From a virus: a stretch of 46,935 nt of DNA. The DNA lies in IMG/VR virus record IMGVR_UViG_3300025886_000046, positions 1-46,935 of that record. One strand, written 5' to 3'. The translations under genes and the position numbers were made by a program. Below are positions 1-8,091 of the stretch, piece by piece; the stretch's first letter is position 1, and the number at the start of each line of letters is the position of its first letter. Below the pieces are notes generated by a model that was given only the letters and a program-made list of their open reading frames with translations, had not been told where the DNA came from and made no database searches.

Positions 1-168
1 AAACAAATTTGTATCTTCATAAATAGCATCACCACCTTCATTAACTGCAAATATCTTTGGGAAATCACCATACTCATTATCTTCACCACCTCTTCGGTAC
101 TCGGTAATTCCTTTTACAGTAAACTTAACATTTCCATTTTCAATAATCGCTTTTCTAAAATTTGACAT
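1..168 (-). CDS. Hypothetical protein, 3' end beyond window
   Basis: An open frame starts with ATG at 168 and runs off the left edge, giving 56 visible residues beginning MSNFRKAIIENGNVKFTVKG. It is polar and acidic toward the visible end, with GGEDNEYGD and NEGGDAIYED stretches. No domain is recognised. The start is well supported: it follows an AAATAAAGGTTATG ribosome-binding context and a promoter at 200-228, the same arrangement as 247-477, 43755-44564 and 44652-45002. It therefore probably belongs to the early-type genes. The function is unknown and the C-terminus cannot be seen. Confidence 0.75.
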   Translation of the reverse strand, partial: MSNFRKAIIENGNVKFTVKGITEYRRGGEDNEYGDFPKIFAVNEGGDAIYEDTNLF

Positions 169-199
169 AACCTTTATTTTTAATTATTAATACCCTATG

Positions 200-228
200 A
201 ATATACGAAAGATAGCCCGGGAAGCCAA
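200..228 (-). promoter_or_regulatory. Early-type promoter P1 overlapping a hairpin
   Basis: On the minus strand there is a TTGGCT -35 box, a 17-base spacer ending TTTCG, and a TATATT -10 box. The -35 box overlaps the TTG loop and descending arm of a hairpin at 218-236 (arms 218-225 and 229-236). The promoter points at the partial gene ending at 168. The same architecture recurs at 44601-44629 and 45052-45080. Confidence 0.7.
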
Positions 229-242
229 GCCTCCCGTGTATT
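201..242 (-). repeat. Intergenic hairpin element, copy 1
   Basis: This is one of three close copies (others at 44602-44643 and 45053-45094) of a roughly 42-base intergenic element. The conserved parts are ATATACGAAA at one end, a central GGG..CCAAGC.TCCCGTG hairpin and ATTA at the other end (plus-strand reading). Each copy lies between the stop codon of one minus-strand gene and the promoter of the next, so it may act as a 3' hairpin for the former and a promoter for the latter. No clear U-run follows the hairpin, so true terminator activity is uncertain. Confidence 0.7.
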
Positions 243-246
243 ATTT

Positions 247-477
247 TTACCAGTTGTTAACATCATCTTCTCCACGTTTTTCGTGGTCATGTTCACTATA
301 AACTCTTAGGTTTAAATACTTACCATCTCCAAGATAAGATGTATCTTCTCTGATGTCTTTATCATAAGCAAATACAAATTCATACTCCTCTTTTGTAAGG
401 ATTTCTTTTGTATTCATAATTTCTTCATACCTAAAATACTCTTGTTCTGCAATGTAAAGACTTTCTGGACTCATCAT
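247..477 (-). CDS. Small acidic hypothetical protein
   Basis: The product is 76 residues, rich in Asp, Glu, Tyr and Asn (for example EYEFVFAYDKDIREDTSYLG and a C-terminal HDHEKRGEDDVNNW). It has no membrane segment or recognisable domain. It starts MMSPESLY; the second Met could be the true start. The leader has the AAGGT ribosome-binding sequence shared with other early-type genes, the promoter at 523-551 and a leader hairpin at 495-518. The stop codon is followed at once by the hairpin element at 201-242. Size, composition and promoter suggest an early host-interaction or regulatory protein, but this is inference only. Confidence 0.7.
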   Translation of the reverse strand: MMSPESLYIAEQEYFRYEEIMNTKEILTKEEYEFVFAYDKDIREDTSYLGDGKYLNLRVYSEHDHEKRGEDDVNNW

Positions 478-494
478 ATAACCTTAATTTTTAA

Positions 495-518
495 ATGTTG
501 TGCTTAACTGCTCAACAT
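495..518 (-). other. Leader hairpin before the 76-residue gene
   Basis: The inverted repeat ATGTTG(A)GC / GC(A)CAACAT has eight paired positions, one mismatch and a six-base loop. It lies between the promoter at 523-551 and the ribosome-binding site of the 247-477 gene. It would be in the 5' untranslated leader, where it could stabilise the mRNA or modulate translation. A role is inference. Confidence 0.45.
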
Positions 519-522
519 GGTA

Positions 523-551
523 AATATACGAAAAATAAGGCGCGTATCCAA
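523..551 (-). promoter_or_regulatory. Early-type promoter P2
   Basis: A TTGGAT -35 box, a 17-base spacer and a TATATT -10 box preceded by TTTTTCG. As in the other copies the -35 box lies within a hairpin, here the strong stem at 538-565, although that hairpin sequence is unrelated to the repeat family. It drives the 76-residue gene. Confidence 0.65.
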
Positions 552-565
552 ATAAATACGCGCCT
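538..565 (-). terminator. Rho-independent-type terminator hairpin
   Basis: A perfect 10-bp stem (AGGCGCGTAT paired with ATACGCGCCT) with an 8-base loop. On the minus strand it is followed by TTATTTTT, a usable U-run. It lies about 35 bases beyond the stop codon of the 601-915 gene and is the most GC-rich structure in this AT-rich part of the window. Confidence 0.75.
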
Positions 566-600
566 ATCTTTAATTTATTTTATTATTTATTAGATAAATA

Positions 601-915
601 TTACCAAGGTAATCCGGTATCTTCAGTTCTACTATCGTGTTCAGCAATTAAAAGGGCTAAAGATGCTGAATTGTTTGTTTGGATTGTATTAACATCTATA
701 CTTCCCGTCACCCATGATAAAATTGTATCTTCTGTTAAATTATTATATTCTATAAAGTCTGGGTCATCAGGGGATTTACTGTCTAAATGAAAATCATTTT
801 TTTCTATTACAGCAAATCTTCCATCTACTCTACTTTTACATTGGTACGAAGCAGTTGTAATTAACCCATCATTTAAGTTTCGGGTTAGATCAATTATTCT
901 CCATTTATGTTGCAT
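601..915 (-). CDS. Conserved phage hypothetical protein ending GLPW
   Basis: The product is 104 residues, beginning MQHKWRIIDLTRNLNDGLIT and ending TEDTGLPW. A KW.I..L.R...DG.. start, a central (Y/F)..LTE..ILSWV segment and a short G-(L/T)-PW tail are features I associate with a small protein found in many marine T4-like phages; this is from memory, not a search. It looks like a small beta-rich protein with a helical tail. It stands alone, with a terminator at 538-565 downstream. Upstream, at 933-943, is a relaxed late-promoter-like TATAATAAAA, so it may be a late virion-associated protein. Confidence 0.7.
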   Translation of the reverse strand: MQHKWRIIDLTRNLNDGLITTASYQCKSRVDGRFAVIEKNDFHLDSKSPDDPDFIEYNNLTEDTILSWVTGSIDVNTIQTNNSASLALLIAEHDSRTEDTGLPW

Positions 916-932
916 ATCTATTTAATTTTATA

Positions 933-943
933 TTTTATTATAC
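933..943 (-). promoter_or_regulatory. Relaxed late-promoter-like motif
   Basis: GTATAATAAAA on the minus strand, 18 bases before the ATG at 915. It matches the 3' half (TATAAYAWA) of the strict late motif seen at seven other places. Similar relaxed sites lie at about 9456-9466, 17789-17799 and 42330-42339. Confidence 0.4.
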
Positions 944-975
944 ATATTAATTTTTTATAAAAATTCCATTTTTAT

Positions 976-1761
976 TTAATTTTTAGTTTTTCTTTTAGAT
1001 GTGGTTTTAAATGTATTAGTATATGGTTTTGGTTTTGGGTTTTCAATATCAAATAATGCCTTAACATGGTTAAATATCTCTAGGTTTTCTTCTTGAGTAC
1101 GAGGTGATTCGTACACTTCCCAATTTTTACCTTTTAAACGTTTACCTGATTTATCTGCTCCTCTGGATTTAGATTTTAGCCAAAGCACACCTATACGATC
1201 AATTTTTTTACCGTAGCATTCTTCATAGCATTGAGCATATACTGCACTTTGTAAATCGTATGTTGTTTGTAAATGGTTAGATGTTTTAAAATCTATAATC
1301 CAACGTTCCATTTTTCCATCTATCTCTAATTCACATACTAAATCACAGGTACCTGCTACTTGTATTTCATCTGAGAATAGATGTACTTCTGCTTCTATTA
1401 ATGTTGGGTTGTAAGTTTCCCAAAAATCTACAAATCTAAGAAACATTTGCCATACATGAGTAGGCATTTTAGGGTTTCCATCTTTATATAAAAATGTAAT
1501 TTCTTCCCCATTTAACCAATCTTCAATCATTTCATGTACTAATGTTCCTTCTTCAGCTGCTTTTTTAACAATCCATTCAGCACTATAACCTACTTTTTTA
1601 AGCCAGTCTTCAAAATATTTACCTTTTGGGTAAGAGCTTAAAACATGAGTTACTGATGGGTAATATTTACCATTTCGTCTATAATACCTTGAATCAGGCA
1701 TTGTAACTTGTTGGTAATCATCTGAAATCTCGAGTAATCTTTTATAAGATTTTTTTATCAT
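976..1761 (-). CDS. PD-(D/E)XK nuclease, RecB/Cas4-like
   Basis: The product is 261 residues with the motif series of RecB/Cas4-type exonucleases: a GT.VH histidine motif (H76), an acidic residue near E125, GTCDLV with D140, IIDFKTS with D157 and K159, and Q171 in DLQSAVYAQ. These residues bind the metal and cut DNA in this superfamily. The gene overlaps the primase gene by 4 bases (ATGA coupling) and so is probably made together with it for replication, recombination or host DNA breakdown. The length suits a single-domain phage exonuclease. The C-terminus is Lys-rich. Which process it serves cannot be told from the sequence. Confidence 0.85.
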   Translation of the reverse strand: MIKKSYKRLLEISDDYQQVTMPDSRYYRRNGKYYPSVTHVLSSYPKGKYFEDWLKKVGYSAEWIVKKAAEEGTLVHEMIEDWLNGEEITFLYKDGNPKMPTHVWQMFLRFVDFWETYNPTLIEAEVHLFSDEIQVAGTCDLVCELEIDGKMERWIIDFKTSNHLQTTYDLQSAVYAQCYEECYGKKIDRIGVLWLKSKSRGADKSGKRLKGKNWEVYESPRTQEENLEIFNHVKALFDIENPKPKPYTNTFKTTSKRKTKN

Positions 1762-2687
1762 AATGATAGTTTTTGTTCCATTAAGTCGTAGTAGGTAAGT
1801 GGAACTGTTTTTTGTATTAATTTAGTGAAATTTTCGAAACCCATTTCACTTGGATCCTTATCTTGCATATCAACAAGATAGACTTCTTTACCTTCTGCCA
1901 TTAATCGTTCACAGAATTTTAAAGCTTGTTTAATTGCATCCCTATCTAATGCAATATAAATTTTATCTACTACAGAAGTAACTATTTTTTTCATTAAATT
2001 ACTTTGTATATTTTTCCCTAATAGTGGGATTGCGTTTCTTTTTATAGCAATAGCATCAAATAATCCTTCACATAAAATAACAGGTACATTCCAGTTTATT
2101 AAATGTTCATTTGGTACTACATCTCTACTTGCTGATGGGTTTCTGTATTTAACATATGGTTCTTTTTCAAATGAACGAGCAGTAAAATAATTTAATCTAC
2201 CATCTGCATCATATGTAGGGATTATAATCATATTTTTATATAAACCCTCTTTACAATAACCTATATTATACTTTATAATATCGTATTTACTCACGTGTCT
2301 ATTATTTAGGTACGCGAGTGCGTGCCTAGCCATAATACCACTAATATCAACGTTATTTAGGCTAATATATTCATTAGGTAATGATACACTAGACACAACT
2401 TGTGTCTCTTTAATTGATTTTGATGTTTTAACAAGGGATTTAAGTTCAGTAAATTTACTTACATCTGCTTTTAATTGTTTAAATAAAGAATATATGGTAG
2501 TACCTCTTACATCACAAGCCCAACAATGCCAAGGATTTTTACCCTCTCTATTTTCTGTTAAATTAACCTCCATTTTTGGTTTATGGTGGTGGCAGAAAGG
2601 ACAGTGATAGGCATAATTGTTTCTAGCAGTTGCCTTACCTGAACCCATTACAGAGTTTACTAATGTAACTAATAATTGGTTTACCAT
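1758..2687 (-). CDS. DNA primase (CHC2 zinc finger plus Toprim, gp61-like)
   Basis: The product is 309 residues. The N-terminus has a zinc ribbon with C29, C32, C55 and C58 (YHCPFC and WHCWAC). A Toprim fold follows, with VILCEGLFDAIAI (catalytic Glu) and IYIALDRDA (the D.D metal site), then VDMQDKDPSEMG. This is the layout of DnaG/T4 gp61-type primases, which make RNA primers for lagging-strand synthesis; 309 residues is close to T4 gp61. No helicase domain is fused. It is translationally coupled to the nuclease downstream and follows a GIY-YIG-like gene. Confidence 0.9.
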   Translation of the reverse strand: MVNQLLVTLVNSVMGSGKATARNNYAYHCPFCHHHKPKMEVNLTENREGKNPWHCWACDVRGTTIYSLFKQLKADVSKFTELKSLVKTSKSIKETQVVSSVSLPNEYISLNNVDISGIMARHALAYLNNRHVSKYDIIKYNIGYCKEGLYKNMIIIPTYDADGRLNYFTARSFEKEPYVKYRNPSASRDVVPNEHLINWNVPVILCEGLFDAIAIKRNAIPLLGKNIQSNLMKKIVTSVVDKIYIALDRDAIKQALKFCERLMAEGKEVYLVDMQDKDPSEMGFENFTKLIQKTVPLTYYDLMEQKLSL

Positions 2688-2705
2688 AAATGGTAATGTA
2701 CGAAA

Positions 2706-3188
2706 TTATATTGTATCAGACACGAGATCTTCAAATTCAATATCTTTTAGATCTTTTGTAAAAAATTTACCTAAAATATTGTCATTAAAAAATTCATCTG
2801 GTTTTTCTAGTACTTGATAGAGCATTTGATATTTAACTTCAAAATATGTCATTGATTTTTTATCAGGGCACATTTTTAATATAACACGCTCAAATTCATC
2901 TTTTTTACCTTCAAGTAATAATTGCTTAATGTCAGTTTGAGACCCATAATATTTGAGCCAATCTGATTCTTTAACTACTAATTTATATGAAGGTTTTCTT
3001 CCAACTACTGCTCCAAGAGCAGCTAGTTCTTTTTTGCCTAGTTTTTTCTTTTGATTATGAAATAGTACTTTCTTCCCAATATATGACTTACCCGAAGGTT
3101 TGTGTGTTGTCATGTAAACGAATCCAAATGTATTTTCTGGGAATTGAGTGATATCTCCTATTTCATGTTGTTTATAGGTCCAACTCAT
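2706..3188 (-). CDS. GIY-YIG-like endonuclease family protein
   Basis: The product is 160 residues. Residues 22-39 read GFVYMTTHKPSGKSYIGK, which fits the GIY...YIG core (here FVY and YIG). The later WLKYYGSQ and a Glu in YFEVKYQMLYQV fit the downstream motifs of phage Seg-type and related nucleases. The C-terminus has NDNILGKFF, which I associate with T4-like phage members. It may be a free-standing homing nuclease or a domesticated phage endonuclease. It lies 18 bases upstream of the primase start, in the same direction. Confidence 0.65.
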   Translation of the reverse strand: MSWTYKQHEIGDITQFPENTFGFVYMTTHKPSGKSYIGKKVLFHNQKKKLGKKELAALGAVVGRKPSYKLVVKESDWLKYYGSQTDIKQLLLEGKKDEFERVILKMCPDKKSMTYFEVKYQMLYQVLEKPDEFFNDNILGKFFTKDLKDIEFEDLVSDTI

Positions 3189-3210
3189 AATTTATTATTT
3201 GTGTTTATAA

Positions 3211-4269
3211 TTATATAGTAAAATCATTAAGATTATCTATATTTCTAGATATGTTAATTGCACCACAAGATGGATAAGGGTTTGAAGATGCAAAATCATT
3301 TATAACAATTCTTTTAGAATGTGCTAATCCCATTATTAATTCATTATAGGGAATACCTTTTTCTTTTAATTCTTTTATAGTAGTATTTAAATATTTTTTA
3401 GGTCTACTAGTAGTAATTATTATTTCTGTTTTATTTTCTGTATGGAGTTTTTGTAACCATTTAATATTATTTACTAAAGGTTTGCTATTTCCTATATAAG
3501 GAGGAAATTTATAAGATGTATTTTCTACTAAAGTTCCATCTAAGTCTATAAATAAAGTATTATATTGGGATTTGTATTTATTCCAATCTTCTATTGTCCC
3601 CCAATCTTTATAATTACTACAGACATTACCATAAAATATTTTGTTTTTTAATATTAAATCAAATATAATATTACTTATATAACATTCATCTTCAATATCC
3701 TCCATTTTTTCAAAACTATCAATAAAATCTGATGTTGAATTGAAACAATATCCACCTATAGAAAATGTTGAGCTAATAACTTGTTTTTCTACAATATTAG
3801 AAATAATATTATTTTCATCTATTTTTAAATAACTTTTATTACTAGGATTAATATTACCTGTATTATTTAAATCATAATAACATACTTGATTATCAGTAGT
3901 GGTTAGTTCACATTTAAAATAATTATCAGAATCTTTAACCATTATAAAACCTTCTATATTTTCTTTTTTAATTGCTTCATAAACAGTTTCGGATTGAGAT
4001 TTTGTATTATTTTTTAAATATACAATTTTAGATTTATTTAATAAATTTAAATCTGTTAATTCTTCTTTAAATCCTTGTTCAAACTTAAACTTAGTTTGGT
4101 GTTCTTTAAGTGCTACAAAATATATATTATCAAAAAATTCTAAATTTATTCCTTTAATACTTTCTAAAACCATAAAAAGATTGCTTTTTGGGTGAGTAAG
4201 CATCCATTTCGGTCTAGTATTAGGAAATCTACTTGATTTTCCTGCTATAGGTACTATTAAATTTTTCAT
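3211..4269 (-). CDS. Nucleotidyltransferase-HAD phosphatase fusion
   Basis: The product is 352 residues in two parts. Residues about 1-240 are a sugar/headgroup nucleotidyltransferase: LIVPIAGKSSRFP near the N-terminus followed by RPKWML (GxxSRF...PK), MVKDSDNYF and a closing WGTIEDWNKYK. Residues about 240-352 are a HAD-type domain with LFIDLDGTLVE (nucleophile DLD), TTSRP (motif II) and INDFAS (ND motif). The protein probably activates a phosphorylated sugar or alcohol to an NDP form, with an attached phosphatase. The gene overlaps the kinase upstream by 41 bases, so the two are likely coupled. The exact substrate cannot be read. Confidence 0.75.
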   Translation of the reverse strand: MKNLIVPIAGKSSRFPNTRPKWMLTHPKSNLFMVLESIKGINLEFFDNIYFVALKEHQTKFKFEQGFKEELTDLNLLNKSKIVYLKNNTKSQSETVYEAIKKENIEGFIMVKDSDNYFKCELTTTDNQVCYYDLNNTGNINPSNKSYLKIDENNIISNIVEKQVISSTFSIGGYCFNSTSDFIDSFEKMEDIEDECYISNIIFDLILKNKIFYGNVCSNYKDWGTIEDWNKYKSQYNTLFIDLDGTLVENTSYKFPPYIGNSKPLVNNIKWLQKLHTENKTEIIITTSRPKKYLNTTIKELKEKGIPYNELIMGLAHSKRIVINDFASSNPYPSCGAINISRNIDNLNDFTI

Positions 4270-5107
4270 AATGTTCTAAATTAGTAATAATTGACTTTAA
4301 TACTTCCTTATGTTTATTATCTTTTAAATAAGGTTCTATCCTAAGCCAATTTAATATATTAATGATTTTTGTAAATTCCAAATCATAATATTCTTTATAT
4401 TCTTTATATATATTATCCCATAGATAATTAAAACTTTGATGTATTCTAAGATTACCGTTATGTACATTTAAAGCCCATTTAAAATGTAGATCTTGTTGAA
4501 GTTTAACTAAATCCACAATAAAGCTATCTATATATGAATCTAAAAAATCAATTAAGTAAGCACGGTTTTTATAGAAAATTATATTAGTTAAAGATAAATC
4601 ACCATGACAAAAGGTTTTTGGGATATTTGTAAATTCATTATTTTTTATATCTTTAATTATATACTTGATAAATGATTTATAGTTTGAATTATCATATAAA
4701 CTATTTAATTTACTGTTTAACTTATTTTTTAAAATATTTGGACTATATATTTTTTTATAGGTTTGAAGTTCACTAAAGTAAGATTTTATTTTTATTAATA
4801 GCTTATCTAAATCTTGTTTAGAACATTTATTAAAAAAATTATAATAACTTTCTCCAGGAATATATTCCATATCGAAATACCCTACATTGTTATTATAAAT
4901 TTGGGGAGTATTAAAATCTGATTGGATAATATTATTAAAAGAGAGTTGTTTATTTATCTGAATGTTTAATCTATGATTAAATGACTTTGTTGGAGATGAT
5001 TTTCTTATAATTTTATCATCTATCATTTTTAACTTACAACCAGATAACCCTATTTTAATATCCGTCTTCGTGCCATCTTTCATTAAATTTACTGTATTGT
5101 GAATCAT
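4229..5107 (-). CDS. APH/choline-kinase-like small-molecule kinase
   Basis: The product is up to 292 residues. An N-terminal glycine-containing strand-loop (IKIGLSGCKLKMID) precedes the hallmark FCHGDLSLTNIIF (HGD....N catalytic loop) and YLIDFLDSYID (DFG-equivalent), with YFDMEYIPGESY as the hinge. This places it in the aminoglycoside phosphotransferase/choline kinase superfamily. Beside a nucleotidyltransferase, the pair resembles LicA/LicC-type activation (kinase, then cytidylyltransferase), but a sugar-1-kinase is equally possible. The start may be 5107 or the Met at 5083; either overlaps the upstream gene. The coding sequence is extremely AT-rich, with many Asn, Lys and Ile. Confidence 0.75.
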   Translation of the reverse strand: MIHNTVNLMKDGTKTDIKIGLSGCKLKMIDDKIIRKSSPTKSFNHRLNIQINKQLSFNNIIQSDFNTPQIYNNNVGYFDMEYIPGESYYNFFNKCSKQDLDKLLIKIKSYFSELQTYKKIYSPNILKNKLNSKLNSLYDNSNYKSFIKYIIKDIKNNEFTNIPKTFCHGDLSLTNIIFYKNRAYLIDFLDSYIDSFIVDLVKLQQDLHFKWALNVHNGNLRIHQSFNYLWDNIYKEYKEYYDLEFTKIINILNWLRIEPYLKDNKHKEVLKSIITNLEHYEKFNSTYSRKIK

Positions 5108-6461
5108 ATGGATAATTTTTCCAATTATATTTATCCCATTCTAAATCAATACCCTCTTTTGGGAAAGATTTAAATACCTTTTTAGATAAATCATTACTTA
5201 ATTCTAAAGCTTCATTATAATATGGAGCACCATCATGTAAATATTGATCAGGTTTTAATAAATATTTTTTAATTCTATCATTAAATTTAGAGCAATAATG
5301 ACTACCAATATATGATTCTGTTCTAATATAACAATCATAATATTTCCAATAATCTTCTCTTTTCATTTTAACTATGTCTTCAATACCTCTAGGGTCTAAA
5401 GGAATATCAAATAAATCTATTAAATCTTCAGTATTACCCCAAAAAACATGATCACGAGGATGAAATGGAAAACCTTCAAATGCACCACCTACTAATATTC
5501 TATTTTTAGGTTTTGTATCATCTCCTTCAAAAGTAACTAATCTTTCTTTATTCTTTTGGAAGAAATCAAACATATTTTCCATACTATTAAGATCATATCT
5601 TTGGTCATTCCTCATTTTGATGGCAAATTCCGTATTAACTAGTTTTAAACCTCCTAATGAAGAAACAATTTGATAATTTCTATTACCAGTACCATTAACT
5701 TTAGGTAAAATATTTTGTGTAAAAAGTATATTATTAATAGACACAGATGGTAATTTATCTTCCATCCAACAGGAAATAATTACATTATTAACAAAATCTA
5801 AATTTAAATAATACTTAGCAGTTTCTAGGGCATACTCAGAATATTGACCCTGTAATACAATATCTATTTTATTTTCTACTTGTTTAGGATTTGGGTCTAT
5901 ACCAAAATTTTGTAAGTTTTGATGTGCCTTTATTTTGAAATCTCCTTGTAAGTCTGGGTGGTTACATACTTGTGCCCATAGTCTTTTACATTCTTCTCTT
6001 TGTCCTACAAACCAACTACTATATGCTTTTTGGAATAATAAAATATAATCACCAGGATAATCAACATTTGTTCTTAAGGGTTTAGGGTTTGGATCACATA
6101 ATTTTAATCCAGTACTAGCATAATAATAACAATCTTTCCATTCTCCTTTTTCACTATGTATTCTACTTAAAAAGAAGTATGCTTCTGGTCTTTTAGGATT
6201 TTGTGTTATAGCAGTTAATAATTGTTTATGTTCATACCAAGGTCTTCTACCTGTACGGTGAATCATTAACCAAGTTTTTAATAAACATTCATATACTAAA
6301 TCTTCATCATCCGATAATTCAGCACATCTTAAATAATAAGATAAGGCAGCAGCATTTTGTCCTATTTTATCATACTCCCAAGCTAACCAAAAATTAGTTT
6401 CTGGGTTGCTTGGTTCATTTATATATTTTTCTAATAGGGGTTGGATTTCTTTTTCTCCCAT
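5055..6461 (-). CDS. TPR plus WavE-type LPS-synthesis protein
   Basis: The product is 468 residues. Residues about 1-190 are TPR-like helical repeats (for example FWLAWEYDKIGQNAAALSYY and EAYFFLSRIHSEKGEWKDCY). From about 195 there is a WavE-type domain: KIDIVLQGQYSEYALETAKY, IISCWMED, GNRNYQIVSSLGGLKL and AIKMRNDQRYDL, which resemble the QG, N..QI.S...GL and K.R.D motifs of WavE, a family linked to lipopolysaccharide core synthesis. It likely transfers or processes a glycan. In a phage this suggests modification of a fibre or of the host surface. It starts 4 bases after the upstream stop codon and overlaps the kinase gene by 53 bases. Confidence 0.7.
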   Translation of the reverse strand: MGEKEIQPLLEKYINEPSNPETNFWLAWEYDKIGQNAAALSYYLRCAELSDDEDLVYECLLKTWLMIHRTGRRPWYEHKQLLTAITQNPKRPEAYFFLSRIHSEKGEWKDCYYYASTGLKLCDPNPKPLRTNVDYPGDYILLFQKAYSSWFVGQREECKRLWAQVCNHPDLQGDFKIKAHQNLQNFGIDPNPKQVENKIDIVLQGQYSEYALETAKYYLNLDFVNNVIISCWMEDKLPSVSINNILFTQNILPKVNGTGNRNYQIVSSLGGLKLVNTEFAIKMRNDQRYDLNSMENMFDFFQKNKERLVTFEGDDTKPKNRILVGGAFEGFPFHPRDHVFWGNTEDLIDLFDIPLDPRGIEDIVKMKREDYWKYYDCYIRTESYIGSHYCSKFNDRIKKYLLKPDQYLHDGAPYYNEALELSNDLSKKVFKSFPKEGIDLEWDKYNWKNYPYDSQYSKFNERWHEDGY

Positions 6462-6464
6462 AAT

Positions 6465-7496
6465 TTAAGTAATATTATCGTATTCTAATTTATCTAATAA
6501 ATTAATTGGCATTCGTAATATATAAGCAGCATTATCTTGATATCCAAAAGTTATTAATAAATCATCTCCTTTTTGAGCTAAACCACAATTAAACTCAACT
6601 TGAGCTTCCATAAATTTAAAAGGTTCTGTTATTTTTGTCACATTCCAATCTTTATCCCAAAAGATAAATCTATGATAGTAATGAGCATCTTTAGCATCAT
6701 TTTCATTAAGGAAAAAGTTACATTCATGTAGTATAGCTATTCTACCTCCTTGAAAAGGAATACATTGAGAGCCTCCTCTTTGATGTCTTGCTCCAGGTAT
6801 TATAAATTCCTTTTTAAGGATAGTTTCAGTATCTACTACATCTACAGTACCCATAGGTACTGATTCTGTTCTTTTAGTATCTAGATTAACTTTTACTATT
6901 TCTAAAGGCATAGTCCATTTTATATAATGGTATGGCATATCTAAAATAGGCATCCAATTTTTTTCTAAATAAGTATATTCTGGAGGGAGTATTCTATTTC
7001 TGCTTATTTCTTTACATTGGTTATTATTCCAATCTATTTCAGATAATTCCATTCTCCCCTCTCCATTATCTATAATATCTCTTCTTACACCTGATATGTA
7101 TAATTTTTTATCCCATCTTACTACTCTAGCATCTTCTAATCCTACAAATTCCCAATTGGGTTTAATATCATGTTTTTCTGTATTTACAGGTTGGAATTCT
7201 TTTACATATAATGTTTCAGGGTCTAACTTACATAAATAATTTCCTGTTATTAATTTTACATTATCTTCAGGGTTTAAATAAGCTAAACAACCCCAACCAC
7301 ACCAATATTTTTGATCAAATTCACTATGATATAATGTATAATGAACATGTCTAATATTAGCTATAATATCATCGTTATCATCTATAAAAACCGATACATT
7401 ACATAAACCTGTACCATCAGTTAGATTGCCCGGTATTATTAAAGGGGAGATTTGACCCCCATTATCGAGGGATAATTTTGCTAAGTTTGTTATCAT
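6465..7496 (-). CDS. GH130-like five-bladed beta-propeller protein
   Basis: With the start at 7496 the product is 343 residues; an in-frame Met at 7532 exists but would overlap the preceding gene, whereas 7496 lies one base after that gene's stop codon. Features that suggest glycoside hydrolase/phosphorylase family 130 and related propellers are WEFVGLEDARVVRW, EKNWMPI, GARHQRGGSQ and the late EFNCGLAQKGDDLLITFGYQD. GH130 enzymes act on beta-mannosides. The sequence is Trp- and Tyr-rich, as in sugar-binding propellers. It is sandwiched between the WavE-type gene and the hydroxylase gene. It may trim or bind a glycan; catalysis is not proven here. Confidence 0.6.
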   Translation of the reverse strand: MITNLAKLSLDNGGQISPLIIPGNLTDGTGLCNVSVFIDDNDDIIANIRHVHYTLYHSEFDQKYWCGWGCLAYLNPEDNVKLITGNYLCKLDPETLYVKEFQPVNTEKHDIKPNWEFVGLEDARVVRWDKKLYISGVRRDIIDNGEGRMELSEIDWNNNQCKEISRNRILPPEYTYLEKNWMPILDMPYHYIKWTMPLEIVKVNLDTKRTESVPMGTVDVVDTETILKKEFIIPGARHQRGGSQCIPFQGGRIAILHECNFFLNENDAKDAHYYHRFIFWDKDWNVTKITEPFKFMEAQVEFNCGLAQKGDDLLITFGYQDNAAYILRMPINLLDKLEYDNIT

Positions 7497-7497
7497 A

Positions 7498-8091
7498 TTA
7501 TTTGTAATGTGAACCTCCAACCCATAAAACAAATGATTTCCTTACTCCTTTTGTAATTGGAGTAACTCGATGCATCATATATGATGGAAATATAAAAACT
7601 GATCCTGCTCCTTTATAAGCAGTTGTAACACTAGATTCATGACCACCGGCCCACATTTCTAAATCTCCTCCCTCATATTCACTAGGATCAGATAATTGTA
7701 CTGTTATTGATATTTTACGTTTAGATAAAATTCCAGGGCCAATATCTTGATGCCAAGTATAATGACCATTTTCTTTAGCGTAATATTCTGTAAATTGGAT
7801 TTGTTCGGGGATAGATTTTAAGTCAAATTTCCATAAAGTATCATTAGCAGTAGTAATATATCCTGCTAATTTATCATATAACCACCACCATTCATCATTT
7901 TGTGGAATCCATCTAATTTTAGAGGATCTAATAGAATCATCACCATCTCCCGCAGTTGTAGCTTTATCTTGTTTTAAAATAGATATACCTTTATCAATTT
8001 TATCTAATTCTTCTTTAGTAAATCCTTCAGAGTAATAATAATAATTTTGAGGATCATTTTCAGATTGATCAAAATTGTAGCTTGAAAACAT
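7498..8091 (-). CDS. PKHD-type 2OG-Fe(II) hydroxylase
   Basis: The product is 197 residues with the full iron and cosubstrate set: H114 and D116 (TWHQD), H174 (MMHRV) and R184 (GVRKSF), in the order of prolyl-4-hydroxylase-type oxygenases. LSDPSEYEGGDLEMW and VFIFPSYMMHRVTPITKG are close to the PKHD (PiuC/YbiX-like) subgroup. The enzyme should use 2-oxoglutarate and O2 to hydroxylate a substrate. It is encoded among the glycan genes and about 1.4 kb downstream, in transcription order, of a 1792-residue collagen-like fibre gene, so proline hydroxylation of that fibre is a possibility (inference). Related enzymes are common in marine T4-like phages. Confidence 0.85.
   Translation of the reverse strand: MFSSYNFDQSENDPQNYYYYSEGFTKEELDKIDKGISILKQDKATTAGDGDDSIRSSKIRWIPQNDEWWWLYDKLAGYITTANDTLWKFDLKSIPEQIQFTEYYAKENGHYTWHQDIGPGILSKRKISITVQLSDPSEYEGGDLEMWAGGHESSVTTAYKGAGSVFIFPSYMMHRVTPITKGVRKSFVLWVGGSHYK

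Noticed and set aside
2617-2817. Plus-strand frame opposite the primase start
   Set aside because: It is antisense to the primase N-terminus and the next gene's end, with no promoter or ribosome-binding support.
7497-7532. Upstream Met at 7532 as the start of the GH130-like gene
   Set aside because: It would overlap the hydroxylase gene by 35 bases and add 12 residues not typical of the fold; the Met at 7496 follows the stop codon by one base.
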